From the IMG/VR virus record IMGVR_UViG_3300035034_000343, positions 1 through 20,075 of that record: a stretch of 20,075 nt of DNA. One strand, given 5' to 3'. This DNA is from a virus. The position numbers and the translations under genes were made by a program. The notes beneath the pieces are model-generated. The model was not told the origin of the DNA. It made no database searches and was given only the letters and a program-made list of their open reading frames with translations. Below are positions 1 through 6,664 of the stretch, piece after piece. Each line of letters begins with the position of its first letter. The stretch's first letter is position 1.

Positions 1-315
1 ATCCTTTGTGTTGCAGAGGCTTTAAACAATCTCGTCTCAATCGGAGCGGTGGAGCATAGTAAATTCTGGGGTGTTGATCCCGTCCAGCTTGTCGATGACC
101 TAAATGAAGATTTAGCAAATGCTCTAGCTCTGATGTCTGCAAACTCTGATTTGTTCGCGGCTGCAAATGCGTCTTTGGATATTCTTAGCCTTCCGCAATA
201 CGCCAAGCGCGCACCGACTGAAATCGGGAATCCCACGATCACGTTTGATGGCGAGGCGTTTGTCTATACCGCACCGCCAGAACCGGAGATAGAAGAAGAA
301 GAGCAACTCCCATGA
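1..315 (+). CDS. Unrecognised phage protein, C-terminal part (5' end outside window)
   Basis: The reading frame is open from base 1 to the TGA at 313-315, so the gene most likely begins before the window. A GTG at base 49 is possible but no start signal stands out there. The visible part is about 104 residues, mostly helical and alanine/leucine-rich, with the segment DVDDLNEDLANALAL-like in character, and it ends in an acidic proline/glutamate tail (PPEPEIEEEEQLP). I do not recognise the family. Its stop overlaps the ATG of the next gene (ATGA), which suggests translational coupling. Position just upstream of the portal gene suggests a virion or assembly role, but this is inference only. Confidence 0.6.
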   Translation: MLCVAEALNNLVSIGAVEHSKFWGVDPVQLVDDLNEDLANALALMSANSDLFAAANASLDILSLPQYAKRAPTEIGNPTITFDGEAFVYTAPPEPEIEEEEQLP

Positions 316-710
316 CAATACCAAACCAAGACATCGAATGGGAAGTCATTCCCAAAATTGAACTTACCAGTGTGCCTCCACACGACAAGTTCATTTGTTC
401 TCGTGTTGGTATAGTTCACTTGGGAGATCAAACAGTTCATTTCCACCTTGGTTGGACTACAGATATATCCTCAACCCCTAGAATATTCTTGCCGATTCTC
501 CCACAGATTGGGGGTCATAATTCCGCAGCAATACTTCATGATATTTTATTGGATATGGATTGGACGCGACATTTGGCGCATTTTTGGATGGGTAAGCAAC
601 TATCACTTCTATTAGAGAAGGGGGACATATCTAAGTTCCGCTTTTTTGTCATGTATTATGGGGTCAAGTTAAACGACTGGCGGTTGAAGATATTCCATGG
701 AAAACATTAA
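312..710 (+). CDS. DUF1353-like phage protein
   Basis: This 132-residue protein has the pattern of the DUF1353 family found in many tailed phages: a central TTDISSTPR segment (family pattern T-D-x-A-S-x-P-R), then a glycine-containing stretch, AAILHDILLD (family pattern A-A-x-x-H-D), and a C-terminal helical part. The role of the family is not settled; members often lie near structural or lysis genes. The start overlaps the previous stop (ATGA), so the pair is probably one transcript with coupled translation. It has no TAAATA element of its own. The 74 bases after it carry the promoter-like element of the portal gene. Alternative: an unrelated small structural protein with the same short motif. 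Confidence 0.6.
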   Translation: MTIPNQDIEWEVIPKIELTSVPPHDKFICSRVGIVHLGDQTVHFHLGWTTDISSTPRIFLPILPQIGGHNSAAILHDILLDMDWTRHLAHFWMGKQLSLLLEKGDISKFRFFVMYYGVKLNDWRLKIFHGKH

Positions 711-773
711 GGAATCGTTGTCTGATAATTGAAGAATAACCAGTTGGTAATTTGCTTTATGTGACTATTTTCC

Positions 774-779
774 TAAATA
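774..779 (+). promoter_or_regulatory. Late-promoter-like TAAATA before the portal gene
   Basis: CTAAATA lies with 5 bases between its end and the ATG at 785. It resembles the T4 late -10 core (TATAAATA). With T4 geometry, transcription would begin at or next to the A of the start codon. Confidence 0.6.
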
Positions 780-784
780 TATAA

Positions 785-2542
785 ATGGCAATATGGAATA
801 ACACATCCAAACCAAAACAGGAGAAATACTCAGGTAGCATGGATTCTTCCCTTAAGAGTAAGGGAATGTTCCATGTGGAACCACCGGAGGAACAAAAAAA
901 TACGAAATATAAATATTTCCAGAAGGTTGGAATGCGTAGACCGGAAGCTATTGCTAAGAATTCCGTAGCTCTTAATAATGATTGGAATAACACCGCATAT
1001 TCCCACATTGAACAGGATAAGACCTTTTCAGACCTAATGTATGCAAGGGCATCTGAGGATAAGCCCAACGGTCTTGCAGATTACCGTATGATGGCAGGCT
1101 TCTCGGAAGTTGCAGATGTGCTTGACGAAATTTGCGACGAGACAATTAACGTCGATGAGAATCAAGAAATTGTCAAATTATCTCTAGTTGGAGATGATCT
1201 GGACTCCGATAAGAAGAAAGACCTTGAAGAAGAATTTGCTAGATTTATAAACCACTTGGAACTCGAAGACAACGGAGAAAGATATTTTAGGCAATTTCTA
1301 ATTGAAGGTGAATTATACTTCGAGCTTATCGTTAGGGAGGATTACCTAAGACATGGCGTGGTTGCAATCAGGAATTTACCCGCAGACCAGTTTGATCCCG
1401 TATATGATAATATACAAACCATGCTGGTGAAAGCTTTCATCTATAGGAAGCCAATTTTCTCGTCCATTGATCCAAAAGTGGTTGAGCGATGGGAATATAT
1501 ACCATTTGAACAAAATCAGGTTCTTTATATTAATAGTGGTCAATACAATGAATCCAAAGAGTTTGTTATTCCATTTATTGAGAATTGCCGTAGGGCATAT
1601 AGACAGCTTTCCATGATCGAAGATTCCGTGGTAATTCATCGGATGGTTCACGCTCCTCTTCGATTCGTTTTCAATGTTGACGTTGGAAGGCTAAATGTCC
1701 CACAGGCCGAATCTTATCTTAGGAAGTTACAAAGTCAATATTGGTCTACCAAGACATTTGATGCAGATCAAGGAGATATTGTTAAAAAATACTCTCCTCA
1801 ATCCACTATGGATAGTTTCTGGTTTGCTAAGAGGCAGGGTCAAGAGGCCACTACAGTCGACACATTCGGGGGGCAACCCAATGATGGTAACTTGGAAGTT
1901 TTGGATTGGTTCATTAAGAAACTTTACAGATCTCTTAAAACTCCAACATCTCGTTTGGATTCTGATACAAGCTTCAACGACGGAACTGAAATGCTTAGGG
2001 AGGAACTTAAATTTGCTAAGATGATTATTCGTCAGCAGAAAATGTTTGCCTCTGGGATTAAGCGAGCTTTCATCACCCATCTTAAATTTTGTGAAAAGTT
2101 TGATGATTGGGATCTATACGAAGAAAATGTAAAAGTTCATTTCAATTCTCCTACTAATTTCTATGACATGAGAGAGAGTCAGAAGCTCAACCTCAAAATG
2201 GAAATTTTCAATAATGTCACTGCCAATGAAAATGTATCGTCCATATGGGCGATGAAAAAGTATTTGGATTGGAAAGATACTGATATTCTAGCCAATGTTG
2301 AATTTCTTCGTAAAGAGGCTAGTATTCAATTTGAAATTGATCAGATTCGCACAAATGGTCCTAAATGGAAGGAGATGCTTGCACAACAGGCCGAAGAGGG
2401 TATGGGCGGTGACATGGGTGGAATGGGTGGAGGAGATTCTGGTGGCGGTATGCCCCCAGATTTCGGCGGCGCACCTGTGGACGACGGTATGGAGGATACC
2501 CCTGAACCCGACGCCGAAGTTCCCGATGAACCTACTCAATAA
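785..2542 (+). CDS. 20: Portal vertex protein, T4 gp20-like
   Basis: This 585-residue protein is the dodecameric portal at the head vertex through which DNA is packaged and ejected. Recognition rests on the gp20 core: the APLRFVFNVDVG segment (about residues 290-301), a region around DQGDIVKKYSP, the FWFAKRQGQEATTVDTFGG block (about 345-365) and KKLYRSLKTPTSRL (about 380-393). These follow the T4 and cyanophage order. Length is somewhat above T4 gp20 (about 520) because of a C-terminal Gly/Met-rich stretch (GMGGDMGGMGG region, about 540-565) and an acidic proline-rich tail. Start chosen because TAAATA sits 5 bases upstream. The 3' end overlaps by 7 bases the end of a minus-strand membrane peptide gene. 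Confidence 0.95.
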   Translation: MAIWNNTSKPKQEKYSGSMDSSLKSKGMFHVEPPEEQKNTKYKYFQKVGMRRPEAIAKNSVALNNDWNNTAYSHIEQDKTFSDLMYARASEDKPNGLADYRMMAGFSEVADVLDEICDETINVDENQEIVKLSLVGDDLDSDKKKDLEEEFARFINHLELEDNGERYFRQFLIEGELYFELIVREDYLRHGVVAIRNLPADQFDPVYDNIQTMLVKAFIYRKPIFSSIDPKVVERWEYIPFEQNQVLYINSGQYNESKEFVIPFIENCRRAYRQLSMIEDSVVIHRMVHAPLRFVFNVDVGRLNVPQAESYLRKLQSQYWSTKTFDADQGDIVKKYSPQSTMDSFWFAKRQGQEATTVDTFGGQPNDGNLEVLDWFIKKLYRSLKTPTSRLDSDTSFNDGTEMLREELKFAKMIIRQQKMFASGIKRAFITHLKFCEKFDDWDLYEENVKVHFNSPTNFYDMRESQKLNLKMEIFNNVTANENVSSIWAMKKYLDWKDTDILANVEFLRKEASIQFEIDQIRTNGPKWKEMLAQQAEEGMGGDMGGMGGGDSGGGMPPDFGGAPVDDGMEDTPEPDAEVPDEPTQ

Positions 2543-2697
2543 TCTTTAAAGTAGCACCCCATCAATAGATCAACGAGTGCTATGAGGGCTAACCACGATC
2601 CCCACATTGTAGACCCAGAAGATATAAGAATCAATGCTATTGATCCTACAATGACTGAAAACCAGAATGTTGAATGCTTTGGTGGGGTAAGTCTCAT
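2536..2697 (-). CDS. Small two-helix membrane protein (53 aa)
   Basis: A short ORF reads MRLTPPKHSTFWFSVIVGSI at its start. It then has a first hydrophobic helix (about residues 11-27), a short linker with SGSTMWG, a second hydrophobic helix (about 33-46) and a polar end (CYFKDY). This is a plausible two-pass inner-membrane peptide. Tiny membrane proteins starting with a similar MRLTPPK-FW pattern are, as I recall, common in phage genomes, but no function is known to me. Support for it being real: TAAATA sits 5 bases before the ATG on this strand, as for its neighbours. It is the last of three minus-strand genes and runs convergently into the portal gene, overlapping its last 7 bases. It could be a holin-like peptide, but nothing shows that. 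Confidence 0.6.
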   Translation of the reverse strand: MRLTPPKHSTFWFSVIVGSIALILISSGSTMWGSWLALIALVDLLMGCYFKDY

Positions 2698-2702
2698 ACT
2701 AA

Positions 2703-2708
2703 TATTTA
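2703..2708 (-). promoter_or_regulatory. Late-promoter-like TAAATA (minus) before the membrane peptide
   Basis: TTAAATA on the minus strand ends 5 bases before the ATG at 2697 and lies just before the end of the PAS gene (stop codon 2712-2710). It supports the otherwise easily missed 53-residue gene. Confidence 0.5.
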
Positions 2709-2709
2709 A

Positions 2710-3405
2710 TCAAAGCCCCATACCATATTGCTTGGCATATGCCTTGGCTTCAGCGTCGAAGGGATACAAAGCCCCGTGCCATATATAATCATCCACCAAA
2801 TCTAGGGATTCTACCCTCCCAAGCATTCTGATTCTTATTGTCCATTCTCCACGATATTCATCGTTTTTGTTTTTAAATTTAAGTTTAGATGAAAATTGCG
2901 ATAACTCATGAGATGATAATAACCACCTTTTATAATAATCATCCGCTTGTTTTTCATCAAAGGCAAAGTTTTTCCAACCCAGCTTCATGAGTTCGTTGGA
3001 AGTTACCCCACATAGTTGGCAGAACGCTTCATTCACAAAAATGTTAAGACCTGATGATGTAGTTCTAAAAGTCGGCCTCGGGCTAAGCCAATTTGATGCT
3101 TCAATTTCAGCTTTTATTAATTGAATAGATTCTCCCGTTCTTCTTTGGATATCTTTCATGGAGCCTCCCCCATTTGGAGACACCTCATACTCAACTATTT
3201 TCATTCTTTCCTGTAATTCGTCAAGATCTCTATCGATCTTTATAATCATTTTTGGCATATCATCTTTCGCCTTTGAATTTTCTCTATATTTATTATAAAT
3301 ATCTCTGAAATATTTCCTAACCCCCTTAAAAAATAGAGATATTACACCAACGGCAGACCCCCCCATAATTATATATTCAAAGACATCTCTAATGGTGGGG
3401 TGCAT
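2710..3405 (-). CDS. Membrane-anchored PAS domain protein
   Basis: This 231-residue protein has three parts. Residues about 10-29 form one hydrophobic segment (YIIMGGSAVGVISLFF), probably a membrane anchor. About 40-95 is charged and helical (DRDLDELQERMKIVEYEV), probably coiled coil. About 100-215 looks like a PAS domain: NIFVNEAFCQLCGVTSNELMKLGW matches the PAS pattern V-N-x-A-F/Y-C-x-L-x-G-x-T-x-E-E-L, followed by a predicted helix and a beta-rich end with GEWTIRIRMLG. PAS domains sense ligands or redox state or mediate protein contacts. No kinase, GGDEF or other output domain follows, so it cannot be a complete classical sensor kinase. It is antisense to the head operon, with a TAAATA 8 bases before its ATG. 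Family call is good; function is unknown. Confidence 0.75.
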   Translation of the reverse strand: MHPTIRDVFEYIIMGGSAVGVISLFFKGVRKYFRDIYNKYRENSKAKDDMPKMIIKIDRDLDELQERMKIVEYEVSPNGGGSMKDIQRRTGESIQLIKAEIEASNWLSPRPTFRTTSSGLNIFVNEAFCQLCGVTSNELMKLGWKNFAFDEKQADDYYKRWLLSSHELSQFSSKLKFKNKNDEYRGEWTIRIRMLGRVESLDLVDDYIWHGALYPFDAEAKAYAKQYGMGL

Positions 3406-3413
3406 CGTTTTAT

Positions 3414-3419
3414 TATTTA
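3414..3419 (-). promoter_or_regulatory. Late-promoter-like TAAATA (minus) before the PAS gene
   Basis: CTAAATA on the minus strand ends 8 bases before the ATG at 3405. It lies in the gap after the stop of the upstream minus-strand ORF (3431). Confidence 0.55.
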
Positions 3420-3430
3420 GTTATATTGAA

Positions 3431-3733
3431 CTAATCACAAAAACTGACACAATTAAATGCCGATGAGTAATAATATGCTGTGGAATTATTATTGGAAAAA
3501 TCAACTCCAGAGGTTGATGGGACATCACACTCCAAAAAGTAATAAATAGTTCCATTATTTGTTTGGGGTTGAGTGTATGTATCACTCTGACCCCAAAGTA
3601 TAAAATCATTCGAAGATACCCCATAATAAAATGATCCATTATTATCCTCCAGTGATGATAAGGCATCAGAGTCTGATGCTACTCCACATGATAGGGTATA
3701 CTGCCTAGTTCCGTTGTTGTCTTCAAAGCTCAC
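3431..3733 (-). CDS. Small repeat protein, unknown (minus strand)
   Basis: I chose the GTG at 3733 because TAAATA lies 7 bases upstream on this strand; the frame stays open to a TTG at 3802, inside the gp13 gene. The 100-residue product carries four imperfect repeats centred on asparagine pairs: FEDNNGT (about 3-9), LEDNNGS (28-34), QTNNGT (57-62) and FSNNNST (79-85), each followed by a Tyr-rich beta-like strand (QYTL, FYYGV, IYYFL, AYYYS). Composition (Ser, Asn, Tyr, Thr, five Cys, few Lys/Arg) suggests a beta-structured surface or fibre-like protein. No signal peptide or membrane helix is seen. I do not recognise a family. It could instead be a chance open frame, but the repeats and the promoter element argue for a gene. 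Confidence 0.5.
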   Translation of the reverse strand: MSFEDNNGTRQYTLSCGVASDSDALSSLEDNNGSFYYGVSSNDFILWGQSDTYTQPQTNNGTIYYFLECDVPSTSGVDFSNNNSTAYYYSSAFNCVSFCD

Positions 3734-3746
3734 TAAATAGTATTTA
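3734..3746. promoter_or_regulatory. Palindromic two-way late-promoter element
   Basis: TAAATAGTATTTA is an almost perfect palindrome that gives TAAATA on both strands (plus 3734-3739; minus complement of 3741-3746). On the plus strand it stands 7 bases before the ATG at 3747 (gp13). On the minus strand it stands 7 bases before the GTG at 3733. It could drive both divergent genes from one overlapping site. Confidence 0.5.
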
Positions 3747-4892
3747 ATGAGCGACTTCTGTGAAATTACCCCCGTGTCAGCATTTATGTCTACTAATCTC
3801 AATAGTCAGATGGAATGTTACCAAAGACTGGGAGAGAGAATTCTAAGAACATTGGGACACCCTATGGTTAATGTTGAGCTTCATCCCGATCAATTATACG
3901 AAGCTATCAGTATGTCTCTAGATTTTTTCACATCTTATAATGGATACACGAAGGAAACACTTCTATTCGACAGTAAATTATATGAACATGATAAGGGCAT
4001 TCGACTCGACCATCTTTTCACCGTGGCCAATACGGGATATACCACATCTGAAATCCTAAAAGATAAAAAGATTGGACCCGATCCTGATTTCCAAGTTGAT
4101 ATTCCTGAAACATTATATATCTCACAATCCGCTATCCCATATACCTTATTTGCAACTGCGTCATCTCTAAGTGCTTCTGTCCCCGATAATGGTATAACTA
4201 AGATGCAGATCATAAATGAGGCTACATATCAAGAGTTGATATTCTTCGATGCAAATCTAACCAATTTATTCATTCCGTCCAAACCACAAAACTTTACAAT
4301 TCAATGTAACCCCGAAGAGGATGTAAAAACATTTAACAACCTATTTGATTATGATATTCTAGATTATAGAAAAGTGATAGATGTCGTTGGCTTTGAGGAA
4401 GGATCTAGTAATGGCGTGAATAATCTATTTTCCATGGAAAGTATCTTAGCTCAACAGGCTTTCTCTTCTTTTGCTATGGGTAACTTCGGATTTGATATGT
4501 TGTCTTGGCATACAACTAAAAGTTGGATCGATATGCGAGAAAAGGTTTTTGCAACTAGGCGAGATATGTCATTCGACAACAGAACTCAATACTTGAGATT
4601 CTTTCCACAGCCAAGGAATAGTCACTTCTTTGGTGCAATTGAATGCTACGTCGAAAGACCTATTAGAGATTTGGTTAAAGAAAAGTGGGTATTGGAATAT
4701 TCCACAGCTTTAGCTAAGATTATGTGGGGTAGAATTCTCACAAAAATTAGTGGTGTTAATTTACTTGGTGGTGGCACTTTAAATGGTGGTGAAGTCCTCC
4801 AAGAAGGAGTCGCTGACAAGGAGAGACTTGAGACGATGCTCATAGAAGGTGGTTATGGCGGGATGGAGCCAATTATGATGTCGGTCTTCTAG
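3747..4892 (+). CDS. 13: Neck protein, T4 gp13-like
   Basis: This 381-residue protein is the head-closure/neck protein that joins the portal vertex to the tail. The N-terminal block RILRTLGHPMVNVELHPDQL (about residues 31-50) matches T4 gp13 (ILRRLGAPIINVELTPDQI). The C-terminal block EYSTALAKIMWGRIL...LLGGGTLNGGEVL...DKERLETML also follows T4 gp13 (DYATALAKELNGQIL...LPGGVTIDGQRLIEEA). It is longer than T4 gp13 (309 residues), with extra length in the middle. The ATG at 3747 was chosen for its TAAATA; an internal ATG at 3786 would give an N-terminus closer to T4 in length and cannot be excluded. The gp4-like gene follows after 17 bases, probably on the same transcript. Confidence 0.85.
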   Translation: MSDFCEITPVSAFMSTNLNSQMECYQRLGERILRTLGHPMVNVELHPDQLYEAISMSLDFFTSYNGYTKETLLFDSKLYEHDKGIRLDHLFTVANTGYTTSEILKDKKIGPDPDFQVDIPETLYISQSAIPYTLFATASSLSASVPDNGITKMQIINEATYQELIFFDANLTNLFIPSKPQNFTIQCNPEEDVKTFNNLFDYDILDYRKVIDVVGFEEGSSNGVNNLFSMESILAQQAFSSFAMGNFGFDMLSWHTTKSWIDMREKVFATRRDMSFDNRTQYLRFFPQPRNSHFFGAIECYVERPIRDLVKEKWVLEYSTALAKIMWGRILTKISGVNLLGGGTLNGGEVLQEGVADKERLETMLIEGGYGGMEPIMMSVF

Positions 4893-4909
4893 GTTATCCA
4901 ATACTCATT

Positions 4910-5365
4910 ATGTTACCTCTCCGTAAAGATAAGCGTTTCCACCAAGGATACTTCCAGCCTAGAAATCCTGAAAAGTATCTTGGGAGAGATGCCATTGTAT
5001 ATAGAAGTGGACTAGAATTAAAGTTCTTTAGATTTCTCGACACATCTCCAAATGTTATTAAGTGGAATAGTGAACAAGTTAAAATTGCCTACTTTGATAG
5101 TTTAAAAAAAAAGAATAGAACCTATTATGTAGATAATCTAGTTTTTATTAAAGAGGGTGATCATATTAAGAGATATCTAATTGAAGTTAAGCCATCTAAA
5201 CAAACTAAGCCCCCCAAAGAATCGAATAGAAAGAAAAAATCTAGCCTGTTGTTTGAGCAAGTGGCTTGGAGAAACAATTGTGATAAGTGGGACTCGGCAA
5301 TTAAATTTGCTAAGAAACATGGGATGGAATTTAAGATTATCACCGAAAAAGAATTAAAGTCTTGA
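4910..5365 (+). CDS. 4: Head completion nuclease, T4 gp4-like
   Basis: This 151-residue protein matches T4 gp4 (150 residues) along its length: YRSGLELKFFRFLDTSPNVIKW against YRSNWEKFFFEWLDKNPEIIAW in T4, then YVDNLVFI, LIEVKPSKQTKPP and a C-terminal DKWDSAIKFAKKHGMEFKIIT (T4 DKWKAAQSLAEKRGIKFRILT). Residues E36, D75, E92 and K94 fit a PD-(D/E)xK nuclease core, as proposed for this TnsA-like family. In T4 it completes the filled head before tail joining. It begins 17 bases after gp13 without its own TAAATA, so it is probably co-transcribed. It has no clear Shine-Dalgarno sequence. Confidence 0.88.
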   Translation: MLPLRKDKRFHQGYFQPRNPEKYLGRDAIVYRSGLELKFFRFLDTSPNVIKWNSEQVKIAYFDSLKKKNRTYYVDNLVFIKEGDHIKRYLIEVKPSKQTKPPKESNRKKKSSLLFEQVAWRNNCDKWDSAIKFAKKHGMEFKIITEKELKS

Positions 5366-5392
5366 TTAATGTGATTTTATTAAATGAATAGT

Positions 5393-5611
5393 TCACGGAC
5401 TCATCGTGATTGTTCCGAGAAAGTATCCCCACTCATGCCCCGTGAATCCTTCGACCATCCTGATCCGCAGACTGTAACTTAAAAAACGGACGATAACATT
5501 CAGGTTGTTACGGTCTTGCCGCTGTGTTACACACTCACAGCACGATGGAGTTGTCCATAAAATCAAAGCATCGCTCACAATACCAGCATCGCAGGATTTA
5601 TCATAAGTCAA
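5393..5611 (-). CDS. Doubtful minus-strand ORF in the gp4-gp21 gap
   Basis: The 315-base gap between gp4 and gp21 has no convincing plus-strand gene. Its minus strand holds a 72-residue open frame with only weak starts (TTG at 5611, or GTG at 5578) and no TAAATA. The product contains SCDAGIVSDALILW, a Cys cluster (SCCEC) and an end RMVEGFTGHEWGYFLGTITM that reads like a real beta-rich protein. The DNA here is visibly richer in G+C than the flanks, hinting at a different origin. A small inverted repeat (GCTGTG at 5521-5526, CACAGC at 5536-5541) lies inside. I do not recognise it; it may be a gene, a remnant, or non-coding. Confidence 0.3.
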   Translation of the reverse strand: MTYDKSCDAGIVSDALILWTTPSCCECVTQRQDRNNLNVIVRFLSYSLRIRMVEGFTGHEWGYFLGTITMSP

Positions 5612-5668
5612 TAATTAATAAAATATATAACATTAGTGGTTATTTGTTGGATTAAAATAACATTTAGA

Positions 5669-5674
5669 TAAATA
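5669..5674 (+). promoter_or_regulatory. Late-promoter-like TAAATA before the prohead protease
   Basis: ATAAATA ends 6 bases before the ATG at 5681. It is the first such element after the gp4-gp21 gap and probably starts the protease-core-scaffold run. Confidence 0.6.
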
Positions 5675-5680
5675 TGATAT

Positions 5681-6346
5681 ATGTCGATAAAACTTAAACT
5701 GATCGCTGAGAATCCCGAAAACCTTGGAGATTTTGAGATTATTGAGGAACAGAATAAAATTGGAACCCCATCCACTCTATATGTAGCTGGTCCAATGATA
5801 GGATGTAACCAAAAGAATAAAAACGGAAGATACTATGATTTCGACTCAACTAGACCCGAAGTTAATAGATACATTCAAGAGATGGTCAATCAAGGTAGGG
5901 CAATGGGGGAACTCAACCATCCAGCTTCTGGTGATGTAAATCTCGAAAGAGCATGTCACCTAGTTACAGAAATGCGGGAAATAGAAGATGGCTACTATGG
6001 TAAAGCTAAAGTCTTATCGACTCCATGTGGTCACATTCTCCGTTCTCTGGTAAATGATGGAGTCAAGATTGGAATGTCAACCCGAGCTTTGGGGTCACTT
6101 CAGGAGTCTAAGGATTATAACCTAGTTCAAAATATGCATTTGGTTGCGGTTGATGCTGTTGCTGATCCGTCACATACTAAGGCATTTGTGAATGGTATCC
6201 TAGAATCAAAAGCTTGGGTAGTTGCAGATGATGGGTCGTATGAACAGATCTACGAAAACTTAGAAAAGGCCATAAAAACAATGCCCAAAAAAGATATGGA
6301 TTCATATCTACGTGAGCAGATCGTTAAATTCATCAAATCAATCTAA
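5681..6346 (+). CDS. 21: Prohead core protease, T4 gp21-like
   Basis: This 221-residue serine protease matures the prohead by cutting scaffold, core and capsid proteins, in T4 after (L/I)xE. The family signature is clear: GRAMGELNHP with the catalytic His80, the LERACHLVTEM segment, GYYGKAKVLSTPCG, then KIGMSTRALGS with the nucleophile Ser133, and VDAVADPS with the likely acid residue (Asp158 or Asp162). Length is close to T4 gp21 (212). It is followed after 8 bases by the small core gene, whose TAAATA overlaps this gene's stop codon. Substrate-like sites are visible in the capsid protein and in right-end proteins of this window. Confidence 0.93.
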   Translation: MSIKLKLIAENPENLGDFEIIEEQNKIGTPSTLYVAGPMIGCNQKNKNGRYYDFDSTRPEVNRYIQEMVNQGRAMGELNHPASGDVNLERACHLVTEMREIEDGYYGKAKVLSTPCGHILRSLVNDGVKIGMSTRALGSLQESKDYNLVQNMHLVAVDAVADPSHTKAFVNGILESKAWVVADDGSYEQIYENLEKAIKTMPKKDMDSYLREQIVKFIKSI

Positions 6347-6349
6347 ATA
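6344..6349 (+). promoter_or_regulatory. Late-promoter-like TAAATA before the small core gene
   Basis: CTAAATA includes the TAA stop of the protease gene and ends 5 bases before the ATG at 6355, so the stop codon and promoter core are merged. Confidence 0.55.
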
Positions 6350-6354
6350 GTAAT

Positions 6355-6642
6355 ATGGGTAAGAAAATTTCAAAAGATATTAAGGATACGGGTAAGGTCG
6401 TGTTTGACGGTCCGTCCGTTAAAAAACGTAAGAACTTCGCTCCAGCCACTAAGAAGGAAACCCCTAAAAAGGGTAAGGGGTCATATGATCGTAAAGTGGT
6501 TGATGAGTCCCAACATATTTCATCTTTCGTTCAATGCGTTATGGATAGTGAACATTCCAAGGCTTTTGATCATTTGAAAAAAGCCGTTACCTCCAAAATA
6601 CAAGCTCGTATCTCGGATGAGATAGACAAACCAATATTCTAA
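6355..6642 (+). CDS. Small prohead core protein, gp67/gp68-like by position
   Basis: This 95-residue protein has a very lysine-rich N-terminal half (KKISKDIKDTGKVVF, VKKRKNFAPATKKETPKKGK) and a helical C-terminal half (SSFVQCVMDSEHSKAFDHLKKAVTSKIQARI). The C-terminal part resembles the pattern of small core proteins in T4-like phages, where a short repeat-like helix pair ends in V-x-x-K-I-x-x-x-I. In T4 the small genes 67 and 68 lie next to gene 21 and encode prohead core components; here it lies between the protease and scaffold. Assignment rests mostly on context and composition. The basic N-terminus could also bind DNA. Confidence 0.5.
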   Translation: MGKKISKDIKDTGKVVFDGPSVKKRKNFAPATKKETPKKGKGSYDRKVVDESQHISSFVQCVMDSEHSKAFDHLKKAVTSKIQARISDEIDKPIF

Positions 6643-6653
6643 CCCCCATATAA

Positions 6654-6659
6654 TAAATA
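6654..6659 (+). promoter_or_regulatory. Late-promoter-like TAAATA before the scaffold gene
   Basis: TATAATAAATAA contains TAAATA ending 5 bases before the ATG at 6665. It lies in the 22-base gap after the small core gene. Confidence 0.6.
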
Positions 6660-6664
6660 ACCTT

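Noticed and set aside
2582-2788. Plus-strand 68-residue open frame downstream of the portal
   Set aside because: It has no start element, overlaps two better-supported minus-strand genes, and its product has no recognisable character.
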